This document shows positions 24,346-31,515 of a DNA stretch of 64,000 nucleotides, piece after piece; the stretch's first letter is position 1, and each line of letters starts with the position of its first letter. Source of the stretch: Bordetella petrii (lineage in GTDB: Bacteria > Pseudomonadota > Gammaproteobacteria > Burkholderiales > Burkholderiaceae_B). The stretch is taken from NCBI RefSeq assembly GCF_000067205.1, contig NC_010170.1, forward strand, positions 310,001 through 374,000, written 5' to 3'. The notes under the pieces were generated by a model, which was given only the letters and a program-made list of their open reading frames with translations, searched no databases and was not told where the DNA came from. The position numbers were made by a program, and so were the translations under genes.

Positions 24346-25463
24346 ACGCCGCCGACCTGAATCCCGCGCTTGCCCGCCGCCCGCTGTTCAGCGCGCGCGC
24401 CTGGGCCGGGCTGGCCATCGCCACGGCGCTGCTGGCGGCGCTGCCCTGCCTGAACCTGGTGTTTCCGCCGGGACATGCGCTGCATGTGTCGGCCTATGCC
24501 GTGGCCTTGCTGGGCAAGTTCATGTGCTACGCGCTGGCCGCGCTGGCGCTGGACCTGGTGTGGGGCTATGCCGGCATTCTCTCATTGGGGCACGGGTTGT
24601 TCTTCGCGCTGGGCGGGTATGCGCACGGCATGTACCTGATGCGCGCCATCGGGCGCGACGGCGTCTACCAGAGCGACGTGCCCGATTTCATGGTGTTTCT
24701 GAACTGGAAGGCGTACCCCTGGTACTGGGCATTTACCGACCACTTCTGGTACGCCATGCTGCTGGTGGTGCTGGTGCCCGGCGGGCTGGCGTTTCTGTTC
24801 GGATACTTCGCCTTCCGTTCGCGCATCAAGGGCGTGTACTTTTCCATCATCACACAGGCGCTGACGTTCGCGGCCATGCTGCTGTTCTTCCGCAACGATA
24901 CGGGCTTTGGCGGCAACAACGGCTTTACCGATTTCAAGCGCATCCTGGGCTTCGACATCACCGCGCCCGCGACGCGCGCGGGGTTGTACTGGGTGACGCT
25001 GGCGGTGCTGTTCGGCGCGCTGGTGCTGGCCCGCGCGGTTACGCAGTCCAAGCTGGGCCGGGTGCTGACCGCGGTGCGCGACGCTGAAAGCCGGTTGCGC
25101 TTCATCGGCTACGAGCCGCTGGGCTTCAAGCTGTTCGTCTGGACCCTGTCGGCCGTCATGTGCGGCGTGGCCGGCGCCTTGTACGTGCCGCAGGTCGGCA
25201 TTATCAACCCCGGCGAAATGTCTACCGAGAATTCGATTGAAATGGTCATCTGGGTGGCTACGGGCGGGCGTGGCACGCTGATCGGCCCGATCATCGGGGC
25301 AGGCGCGGTCAACGGCCTGAAAACCTGGTTCACCAGCGTGTTTCCGGAATTCTGGCTGTATGCGCTGGGCCTGATTTTCGTGTTGGTGACCTTGCTGCTG
25401 CCGCAGGGCATCGTGGGTCTGGTGCGGCGCTGGATGGCGCGCCGCGAGGAGCATGCCGCATGA
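24342..25463 (+). CDS. urtC: Urea ABC transporter permease UrtC
   Basis: 373 residues, LivM-type. Signature segments: LALDLVWGYAGILSLGHGLFFALGGYA in the first half and GVYFSIITQALTFA in the middle. VIWVATGGRGTLIGPIIGAGAV near the C-terminus is the conserved cytoplasmic loop. Partner of UrtB in the inner-membrane channel. Starts at the ATG overlapping the urtB stop and ends overlapping the urtD start (ATGA at 25460-25463). Confidence 0.95.
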   Translation: MNAADLNPALARRPLFSARAWAGLAIATALLAALPCLNLVFPPGHALHVSAYAVALLGKFMCYALAALALDLVWGYAGILSLGHGLFFALGGYAHGMYLMRAIGRDGVYQSDVPDFMVFLNWKAYPWYWAFTDHFWYAMLLVVLVPGGLAFLFGYFAFRSRIKGVYFSIITQALTFAAMLLFFRNDTGFGGNNGFTDFKRILGFDITAPATRAGLYWVTLAVLFGALVLARAVTQSKLGRVLTAVRDAESRLRFIGYEPLGFKLFVWTLSAVMCGVAGALYVPQVGIINPGEMSTENSIEMVIWVATGGRGTLIGPIIGAGAVNGLKTWFTSVFPEFWLYALGLIFVLVTLLLPQGIVGLVRRWMARREEHAA

Positions 25464-26311
25464 GTACCGAATCGCGCAATAGGGCGGCTGCCGCCTTGGA
25501 CGACGATGGCGGCCCGAGCGGGCAGGCGTCGTATGGCCGCGTCAATCCGCCGGGCGTCGATACGACCCATGGCGCCATCTTGTACCTGGACGGCATCACG
25601 GTCAGCTTCAATGGCTTCAAGGCCCTGAACGACCTGACGCTGGACATTGGCGTGGGCGAGCTGCGCTGCATTATCGGCCCCAATGGCGCGGGTAAGACCA
25701 CCATGATGGACGTCATTACCGGCAAGACGCGTCCCACTGCCGGCACGGCTTTTTTCGGGCAGAACATCGACCTGACCACGCTGAACGAGGCGCAAATCGC
25801 GCATGCCGGCATTGGCCGCAAGTTCCAGCGCCCTACCGTGTTCGAGCAGCACACGGTGTTCGAGAACCTGGAACTGGCCATGAAGACCGACAAGCGCGTG
25901 CGGCCCACTCTGTTTGCCCGGCTGACGAGCGAGCAGGCCGATCGCATTGCCGAGACGCTGGCGCTGATCCGGCTGGGCGACGCGGCGCAACGCCCGGCCG
26001 GGTTGTTGTCGCATGGCCAGAAGCAGTGGCTCGAGATCGGCATGCTGCTGATGCAGGAGCCGCAGTTGCTGCTGCTGGACGAGCCGGTGGCCGGCATGAC
26101 GGATGCCGAAACCGAGCGCACTGGCGAATTGCTCAACGAACTGCGCGGCCGCCACTCGCTGATGGTGGTGGAGCACGATATGGATTTCGTTTCGCGTATC
26201 GCCGACGGCGGCAAGGTGACCGTGCTGCATGAAGGCTCGGTGCTGGCCGAAGGCACCATGGCGCAGGTGCAGGCCGACCCGCGTGTCGTTGAAGTCTATC
26301 TGGGGCGCTGA
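25460..26311 (+). CDS. urtD: Urea ABC transporter ATP-binding protein UrtD
   Basis: 283 residues. LivG-type ATPase: Walker A GPNGAGKTTMMDVI, the family loop FQRPTVFEQHTVFENLELA, signature LSHGQKQWLEIG (the UrtD variant of LSGGQ) and Walker B LLLLDEPVAGMTD. About 35 residues precede the ABC domain. It pairs with UrtE on the cytoplasmic face. The stop is 1 base before the urtE start region. Confidence 0.95.
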   Translation: MSTESRNRAAAALDDDGGPSGQASYGRVNPPGVDTTHGAILYLDGITVSFNGFKALNDLTLDIGVGELRCIIGPNGAGKTTMMDVITGKTRPTAGTAFFGQNIDLTTLNEAQIAHAGIGRKFQRPTVFEQHTVFENLELAMKTDKRVRPTLFARLTSEQADRIAETLALIRLGDAAQRPAGLLSHGQKQWLEIGMLLMQEPQLLLLDEPVAGMTDAETERTGELLNELRGRHSLMVVEHDMDFVSRIADGGKVTVLHEGSVLAEGTMAQVQADPRVVEVYLGR

Positions 26312-26312
26312 A

Positions 26313-27011
26313 ATGCTGGAAGTGCAAGCCATCGATCAATACTATGGCGGCAGCCATACGCTGCGTGGCGTGTCGGTGTCGCTGCGGCAGGGCGAGTGCC
26401 TGGGGCTGCTGGGCCGCAACGGCGTGGGCAAGACCACGTTGCTGAAATGCCTGATGGGCGTGCTGCCCGTGGCGGGCGGCAAGGTGATGTTCGACGGGCA
26501 CGACATCTCGCGTCTGCCGCCGCACCGGCGCGCGGCGCTGGGCATCGCCTATGTGCCGCAGGGGCGCGATATTTTCGCGCGGCTGACGGTGGAAGAGAAC
26601 ATCGTCATGGGCATGGCGCGCTTTCCCGGCGCGCGTGCGCGCCGCATCAAGGAAGAAGTGTTCGAGCTGTTTCCGGTGCTGCGCAGCATGCTGGCCCGCC
26701 GGGGCGGTGACCTGTCGGGCGGCCAGCAACAACAGCTGGCCATTGCGCGGGCATTGGTGGCCGAGCCCAGGCTGATCATTCTGGACGAACCCACTGAAGG
26801 CATCCAGCCATCGATCATCAAGGACATCGGCCGCGTTATCCGCCTGCTGCGCCAGCGCGGCGACATCGGTATTCTGCTGTGCGAACAGTACTTCGATTTC
26901 GCGCGCGAACTGGCCGACCATTTCGTGGTGCTGTCGCGCGGCGAGGTCGTCGCTCGCGGGTCGCGGGCCGAAATGGACGGCGAAGAAGTGCGGCGGCATT
27001 TGTCGGTGTAG
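26313..27011 (+). CDS. urtE: Urea ABC transporter ATP-binding protein UrtE
   Basis: 232 residues, LivF-type. Walker A GRNGVGKTTLLKCLMG, YVPQGRDIFARLTVEENI, signature LSGGQQQQLAIARAL and Walker B LIILDEPTEGIQPSII, the last being typical of UrtE. Start ATG 26313 follows the urtD TGA by one base; a longer frame from 26229 would lie inside urtD. Last gene of the urt operon. Confidence 0.95.
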   Translation: MLEVQAIDQYYGGSHTLRGVSVSLRQGECLGLLGRNGVGKTTLLKCLMGVLPVAGGKVMFDGHDISRLPPHRRAALGIAYVPQGRDIFARLTVEENIVMGMARFPGARARRIKEEVFELFPVLRSMLARRGGDLSGGQQQQLAIARALVAEPRLIILDEPTEGIQPSIIKDIGRVIRLLRQRGDIGILLCEQYFDFARELADHFVVLSRGEVVARGSRAEMDGEEVRRHLSV

Positions 27012-27079
27012 CGGCCGGCGGGCCTGATTCAAATGCACAAGCCTGTTACAGCGTTTCTTGTTACCCTTCTGGGCGAGGG

Positions 27080-27844
27080 ATGTTCCCGGTTCTTGTCATT
27101 TACGCCCATACGTTGTCAGTGCCTGTTATCTCGACCCTATCTGTTTCGCCCGCGGCGCCGCGCCGCCCCCGCGCCGCGGCCGCATGGCGCCATGCCGGCG
27201 CCGCGCTGTGCGCCGGCTTGTTGATGCTGCTGGCGGCGTGCAGCTCTACCAAGGTCGGCCCCGGGTATTACCGCGTGCAGTCCGGCGACACGCTCAGCAA
27301 GATCGCGCGCGAGCACAACACCAGCGTGGCGGAGCTGATGCGCCTGAACAATCTGTCCAATCCCAATCGCATCAGCAAGGGGCAGATGTTGCGCGTGAGC
27401 GCCAAGGGGCGTGCGGCCGCGGCCTCCAGCGCAAGCAGCCCGCCGCCTTCGGCGGCGGCGTCGGCCGCTGCCGTGCGCGGCATCAAGCTGGTCTGGCCTG
27501 CCGACGGCACCATCACGCACCGCTACAACGGCAATTCCTCGAAGGGCATCACTATCGTCAACAAAACCGGCACGCCGGTGCGGGCCGCCGCCGCGGGTAG
27601 CGTGGTGTATGCCGGCAACCGCCTGCGCGGCTACGGCAACCTGGTCATCGTGCAGCACGCCGGCGACTTTCTCAGCATCTACGCGCACAACAACCGGATG
27701 CTGGTGAAAGAAGGGCAGAAGGTCTCGCAAGGCCAGCAGATCGCCGAAATGGGCAATACCGACCGCAGCGGCCCGGCGCTGTACTTCGAGCTGCGCTATC
27801 GCGGTAAGCCGGTAAATCCCGCAGGGGCCTTGCCGCCGCGCTGA
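27080..27844 (+). CDS. NlpD-like lipoprotein: LysM plus degenerate LytM/M23 domain
   Basis: 254 residues from ATG 27080; GTG 27119 is a possible start. Lipobox LAAC places the lipidated cysteine near residue 54, an unusually long leader for the first start. A LysM domain (YYRVQSGDTLSKIAREHN) binds peptidoglycan, then an alanine/serine linker, then a C-terminal M23/LytM domain (RAAAAGSVVYAGNRLRGYGNLVIVQH). The zinc ligands are degenerate: KGITIVNKTG where active enzymes have H..G.D, and YFELRYRGKPVNP where HFE is expected. This matches NlpD, which activates an amidase instead of cutting. It sits alone, not beside rpoS, so it may be a paralogue. Confidence 0.83.
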   Translation: MFPVLVIYAHTLSVPVISTLSVSPAAPRRPRAAAAWRHAGAALCAGLLMLLAACSSTKVGPGYYRVQSGDTLSKIAREHNTSVAELMRLNNLSNPNRISKGQMLRVSAKGRAAAASSASSPPPSAAASAAAVRGIKLVWPADGTITHRYNGNSSKGITIVNKTGTPVRAAAAGSVVYAGNRLRGYGNLVIVQHAGDFLSIYAHNNRMLVKEGQKVSQGQQIAEMGNTDRSGPALYFELRYRGKPVNPAGALPPR

Positions 27845-27852
27845 AGCCCGCG

Positions 27853-27941
27853 CTAAGCAGCGGTGAAACCAGGCAGCGTGGCCAGACGCCGCGCCACGAA
27901 CTCCATGAACAGGCGTGTGCCCACCCCGGCGGCCTTTACCC
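27853..27941 (-). pseudogene. C-terminal remnant of a LysR-type regulator
   Basis: Reading the minus strand, the codons before the TAG at 27855-27853 give GVGTRLFMEFVARRLATLPG, followed by FTAA. This is the usual C-terminal helix of LysR regulators (RxFMEFVARRL). No start, DNA-binding domain or effector domain precedes it; upstream the sequence runs into the end of the MarR gene. It looks like the last 3% of a deleted LysR gene. Confidence 0.6.
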
Positions 27942-28394
27942 CTCTCTTCCCACGTGAGCAATCACCCGATCGAGCATGGCGCCCAGCTGCGCTTGTTCCT
28001 GCTCGCTGAGGCAGCCGAATATCTCGTCATTGCGGCGCGCGATCAGCGCCACGACCCGCTCGTAAAGCGCCTGGCCGGCGCGCGTGGGCGCCAGCAACAC
28101 GCCCCGCGCATCGTTCTCGCAGGCTGCTTTGTTGACCAGTCCCCGATCCACCAGGGCCTGCGCCGAGCGGCTGGCCTGGCCCTTGTTCAGGTTGGCGGCG
28201 CGGGCCAGGTCGTTCACCGACAGCGGCGCATAGCGCCCGATTGCCGCCAGGCACCGCGCCTCGCCCAGCGGCAGGCCGCAGGTTTCCTGGTACGCGCGGT
28301 TGGAGTCGCGGTCGGAAACCTTGTTGACCACGTGCATCCTGTAGGTCAGGAAGCGTTCAAGCGCGGGCAGGGTGTCGGATGAACGAGTGGGCAT
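27936..28394 (-). CDS. MarR family transcriptional regulator
   Basis: 152 residues from ATG 28394 (MPTRSSDTLPALERF). The winged helix is recognisable as CLAAIGRYAPLSVNDLARAANLNKGQASRSAQALVDRGLV, followed by the wing (ACENDARGVLLAPTRAG). It lies 29 bases after the Bug receptor gene and ends the operon FAD monooxygenase / DUF2783-like / Bug receptor / MarR. Two MarR-type palindromes overlap the promoter of that operon (31315-31356). I infer that it represses the operon and is released by an aromatic substrate. Confidence 0.88.
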   Translation of the reverse strand: MPTRSSDTLPALERFLTYRMHVVNKVSDRDSNRAYQETCGLPLGEARCLAAIGRYAPLSVNDLARAANLNKGQASRSAQALVDRGLVNKAACENDARGVLLAPTRAGQALYERVVALIARRNDEIFGCLSEQEQAQLGAMLDRVIAHVGREG

Positions 28395-28423
28395 AGGTGT
28401 GGCGGGCGCGGCCCGCCATCGGC

Positions 28424-29392
28424 TCAGTTGACGGTGATCTTGCTGTCGCGGATGACCTTGCCCCATTTTTCGCGTTCGGACGCGGCATAGGCGGTCATTT
28501 CCTGAGGCGTGCTGGGAATCGCTTCCAGCCCCATGGACTTGAACTTCTCGCGCACCTCGGCCGAGTCCAGCGCGCCGCGCAGGGCGGTGTTCAGGCGGTC
28601 GACGATGGCGTCGGAAGTGCCCTTGGGCACCAGCAGCCCTTGCCAGGCATACGCTTCAAAATCCTTCAGCCCCAGTTCCATCAGCGTGGGCGTGTCGGGC
28701 ATCGAGTCCAGGCGCTTGGCGCTGGCGACGGCAATGGCGCGCAGCCGGCCCGATGCGATGTACTGCTGGCCGGTGGCCGAATCGACGAACATCATGGGCA
28801 CCTGGCCGCCTATGACATCCTGCACGGCGGGGGCCGCGCCGCGATAGGGCACGTGCACCAGGTTCAGCCCCGTGCGCAGGCGGAACAGTTCGGTAGCCAG
28901 GTGGTGCGGGCTGCCCGAGCCGGGCGTGGCGTAGTCGACGCCGTTGGCTTGCGACTTGATCCAGGCCTCGAGTTCGCCCAGCGTCTTGGCCGGCACCGAC
29001 GGGTTCACCACCAGGATCATCGCGAAGCGCGCCATCAGGCCCACCGATTTCAGGTCGGTGGCGGGGTTGTACGAGAGCTGCGGATACAGCGCCGGATTGG
29101 CGGCCAGAGTGGCGGTGTCGCCGGACAGCATGGTGTAGCCGTCGGGCTGCGCGCGCGCCACGTAGTCGGCGCCGATCGCGGTGGCCGCGCCAGGTTTGTT
29201 GGCGATGACCAGCGGTTGCCCGAGCGATGTCGTCATTTTCTCGGCCAGGGTGCGGGCCACGATATCCGTGCCGCCGCCGGCCGGGTAGGGCACGACCCAT
29301 TCAATGGCGCGGGCAGGGTAGTCGGCAGCCTGCGCTTGCAGCGCGCCAGCGGCCAGCAGCAGCGTCGCCGCGGCCTTCAGGTAACGGTTCAT
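28424..29392 (-). CDS. Bug family (TctC-like) tripartite tricarboxylate transporter receptor
   Basis: 322 residues. Residues 1-22 are a signal peptide (LLLAAGALQAQAADYPAR). Bug hallmarks: WVVPYPAGGGTDIVARTLAEKM, the G-A-G-type ligand loop GAATAIGADYVARAQPDGYT, and VPYRGAAPAVQDVIGGQV. Bug proteins bind a wide range of carboxylates and amides in the periplasm. The genomic neighbour with a matching membrane part is tctBA at 31516-33507, which has no receptor of its own, so the two may work together. Alternatively it is an orphan receptor for the substrate of the adjacent monooxygenase. Confidence 0.93.
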   Translation of the reverse strand: MNRYLKAAATLLLAAGALQAQAADYPARAIEWVVPYPAGGGTDIVARTLAEKMTTSLGQPLVIANKPGAATAIGADYVARAQPDGYTMLSGDTATLAANPALYPQLSYNPATDLKSVGLMARFAMILVVNPSVPAKTLGELEAWIKSQANGVDYATPGSGSPHHLATELFRLRTGLNLVHVPYRGAAPAVQDVIGGQVPMMFVDSATGQQYIASGRLRAIAVASAKRLDSMPDTPTLMELGLKDFEAYAWQGLLVPKGTSDAIVDRLNTALRGALDSAEVREKFKSMGLEAIPSTPQEMTAYAASEREKWGKVIRDSKITVN

Positions 29393-29412
29393 GGATTGTC
29401 TCTCCGTGTTGT

Positions 29413-29487
29413 GGGTACAGCGTTTGGTAATGGGTACTGCTTTCTTGGTAGTGGGTACTGACTTATGGGTACAACGAATAAGGGTAC
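29413..29487. repeat. Five direct GGGTAC words before the Bug receptor gene
   Basis: GGGTAC occurs at 29413, 29432, 29453, 29467 and 29482 (start positions), several within TGGGTACTG. All lie in the 112-base gap between the Bug receptor and DUF2783-like genes. Spacings are 19, 21, 14 and 15 bases. Possibly a cluster of regulator sites or a decayed tandem repeat. Confidence 0.5.
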
Positions 29488-29504
29488 GACAAATGCCGGC
29501 TCGA

Positions 29505-29684
29505 TCAGGCTCTTGTGGCGTGTTCGGCCTGCTCGATCAGGGCCAGCACCGGCGCGGCGTCCTCTTGCCGGCTGATTAGCGACAGGCACAGCGCCGACAG
29601 GAACAACGGAGCCTGGGCCGCGCCGACGCGGGTAAGGGCTTGCGCCAACTGCGTATAGGCCTGGTCCAGGTCGGATTCAGTCAT
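29505..29684 (-). CDS. Small DUF2783-like protein
   Basis: 59 residues from ATG 29684, overlapping the end of the monooxygenase gene by 8 bases. Sequence begins MTESDLDQAYTQLAQALTRVG and is helical, rich in Ala/Leu and without a signal. It resembles the DUF2783 family, which is typically encoded beside FAD-dependent aromatic hydroxylases. Its role is unknown; an accessory to the monooxygenase is the obvious guess. Confidence 0.7.
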   Translation of the reverse strand: MTESDLDQAYTQLAQALTRVGAAQAPLFLSALCLSLISRQEDAAPVLALIEQAEHATRA

Positions 29685-31296
29685 GGCGGATCTCCGTAAC
29701 GGGATGATAAGGCGTAAGCGCGCGCCGGACAGCCGGCATGTCGTCTTGCCGCCAGCGGCCCAGCACATAGCCGTCCGGGCGGATAGCGTACAGGGCGCCA
29801 GCGCTCGCGCCGTAGCGCTGGCGCGCCTGGCCATTGGCATCGTGCAGCGCCGCATTCGCCCCCTGGCCGATGTGCAGCACGCGCAGCGGCGTGGCTGCGC
29901 GCGCCAGGTCGTCCAGCTGCGCCAGGGCGGCCGGGTCGCACTCGAACGCCAGCAGCGTGAACGCGCCGCCGAAGCACGAGGTCAGGTGGCGGGGCGCGCC
30001 CGCCTGCCGCAGCAGCGCTTCGGGCGCCGGCTCTCCGGGCGCGGCCAGTGGGCCGGCTTCGGGCAGGCCGTCGGCGGCGTTCAGGGCCGAGCCCTGGTAC
30101 GAAATAGGCGACGATTGGCGCGGGTTGATCAGCGAACGCACCGTCGCGTCGGTCAGCGACAGGCGCAGGGTGGCTTCGCGCAGCAGGCGAAAACCGTAGT
30201 CCGGGGGCGCCATGAATTCGGTGCTTTTCGCGCCGTAGCTGAGGTTCTGCCGGGTGGCATGCACGCGTTCCTGGCTATACGTGTCCAGCAACGCTTCGCT
30301 GGCGTGGCCGCGCAGCACCCAGGCGAGCTTCCAGGCCAGGTTGCCGGCGTCGTCCAGACCGGAATTCAGGCCGCGCACGCCAAAAATCGGCACCAGGTGG
30401 CCGGCGTCGCCGGCGAACAGCACGCGCCCGTGGCGGTAGCTGTCCAGCGTCAGGCACTTGGCGTTGTACATCGAGATCCAGAGCGGTTTCCATGGCGCCG
30501 TCTCGCCGATCATGTCCAGGTGGCTCTGCACGCGCGGCAGCACGTTCTCGGGCAGCACGGCGGCTTGCGCATCTTCGTCGTCGCGGATCTGGTAGTCGAT
30601 GCGCCATACATTGTCGGGCTGCCGGTGCATCAGCAGGGTAGAACCGGGGTTCGAGGGCGGGTCGAACCACGCCAGGCGTTCGGTGGGCCGGGACGATGCC
30701 TGTTCGATGTCGACGATGACATAACGGCCTTCGTACTGCATGCCCTGCAAGGCCAGCCCCAGCTGCTCGCGCACCGTGCTGCGCCCGCCGTCGCAGGCCA
30801 CCACCCAGTCGGCCCGCACCCTGTGCGAGCCGGCGGCGTTTTCAATGTGCACCGTGACGCCGGCGTCGTCGGGCCGCACCCGCGCCACCCGGCTGGCCCA
30901 CGCCACCTGTGCGGTCGCGCGGCCGCGTTGCAGCGCCTGATGGGCATATTCCTCAATATAGAACTGCTGAATATTGACCATGGGCGCGTAGCGCTGGGTC
31001 GGGTCGCCGGGCATTTCGAACCGCAGCACTTCCTGGTTGCGGTAGTAGCTGCGCCCGCTGCTCCAGGGCAGCCCCTTTTCCACCAGCGGCCGGTCGGCGC
31101 CGATCCAGGCCAGTATTTCTTGCGAACGGCGCGATATGCAGATGGCCCGGCTGCCTGTGCAGTAGCCGTCATCGGCCTCGACGGTCAGCGAGGCAATGCC
31201 GTATTCGGCCAGCAGCGCCGCCAGGGTCAGCCCGACAGGGCCGCCGCCCGCGATCAGCACGGGCACGTGTCCGGGCAGTGGGGCAGGGTGCGTCAC
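29677..31296 (-). CDS. FAD-dependent aromatic monooxygenase (MhpA/PheA-type)
   Basis: 539 residues from a GTG start at 31296, preceded by GAGGAG; an ATG at 31353 would lie upstream of the promoter -10 and inside an operator. FAD site IAGGGPVGLTLAALLAEYG, DG motif VVACDGGRSTVREQLGL, and the GD motif VLFAGDAGHLVPIFGVRGLNSGLDDAGNLAWKL are intact. The C-terminal thioredoxin-like domain is present. Such enzymes hydroxylate phenolic acids with NAD(P)H and oxygen, before ring cleavage. Ring-cleavage genes are not in the window. First gene of an operon with the DUF2783-like, Bug and MarR genes. Confidence 0.9.
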   Translation of the reverse strand: MTHPAPLPGHVPVLIAGGGPVGLTLAALLAEYGIASLTVEADDGYCTGSRAICISRRSQEILAWIGADRPLVEKGLPWSSGRSYYRNQEVLRFEMPGDPTQRYAPMVNIQQFYIEEYAHQALQRGRATAQVAWASRVARVRPDDAGVTVHIENAAGSHRVRADWVVACDGGRSTVREQLGLALQGMQYEGRYVIVDIEQASSRPTERLAWFDPPSNPGSTLLMHRQPDNVWRIDYQIRDDEDAQAAVLPENVLPRVQSHLDMIGETAPWKPLWISMYNAKCLTLDSYRHGRVLFAGDAGHLVPIFGVRGLNSGLDDAGNLAWKLAWVLRGHASEALLDTYSQERVHATRQNLSYGAKSTEFMAPPDYGFRLLREATLRLSLTDATVRSLINPRQSSPISYQGSALNAADGLPEAGPLAAPGEPAPEALLRQAGAPRHLTSCFGGAFTLLAFECDPAALAQLDDLARAATPLRVLHIGQGANAALHDANGQARQRYGASAGALYAIRPDGYVLGRWRQDDMPAVRRALTPYHPVTEIRHD

Positions 31297-31314
31297 GCCG
31301 GTCTCCTCGTATTG

Positions 31315-31356
31315 GTTGTGAGCGCAACTATATCGCCAGTTGGTTGCGCACACAAC
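31315..31356 (-). promoter_or_regulatory. Promoter with two MarR-type operators for the monooxygenase operon
   Basis: On the minus strand TTGTGT (31355-31350), 17 bases, TATAGT (31332-31327) form a good -35/-10 pair. Two near-palindromes, GTTGTGAGCGCAAC (31315-31328) and GTTGCGCACACAAC (31343-31356), cover the -10/start and the -35. Their centres are 28 bases apart. A weaker third copy begins at 31398. The layout fits repression by the MarR protein encoded in the operon. Confidence 0.7.
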
Positions 31357-31433
31357 TATTTTCTGCGATTAGTCAAAGCAAAATCCGCAGCAATGTGGTT
31401 GTGCGCGTTCTTGCCGGAGCCGGTCCGGCGCAC

Positions 31434-31465
31434 AAAAAAAATGCCAGACACCGAGGCGTCTGGCA
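31434..31465 (-). terminator. Intrinsic terminator of the tctBA operon
   Basis: Minus strand: TGCCAGAC, an 8-base loop, GTCTGGCA (31465-31442), then eight T residues (31441-31434). It lies 50 bases after the tctA stop. The stem uses the same CCAGACAC core as the palindromes at 11251 and 51190. Confidence 0.8.
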
Positions 31466-31515
31466 CAGGTAACGCAAAATACGGTCTTGCCGGCGCCCGG
31501 GGCGCCGGCAAGGGG

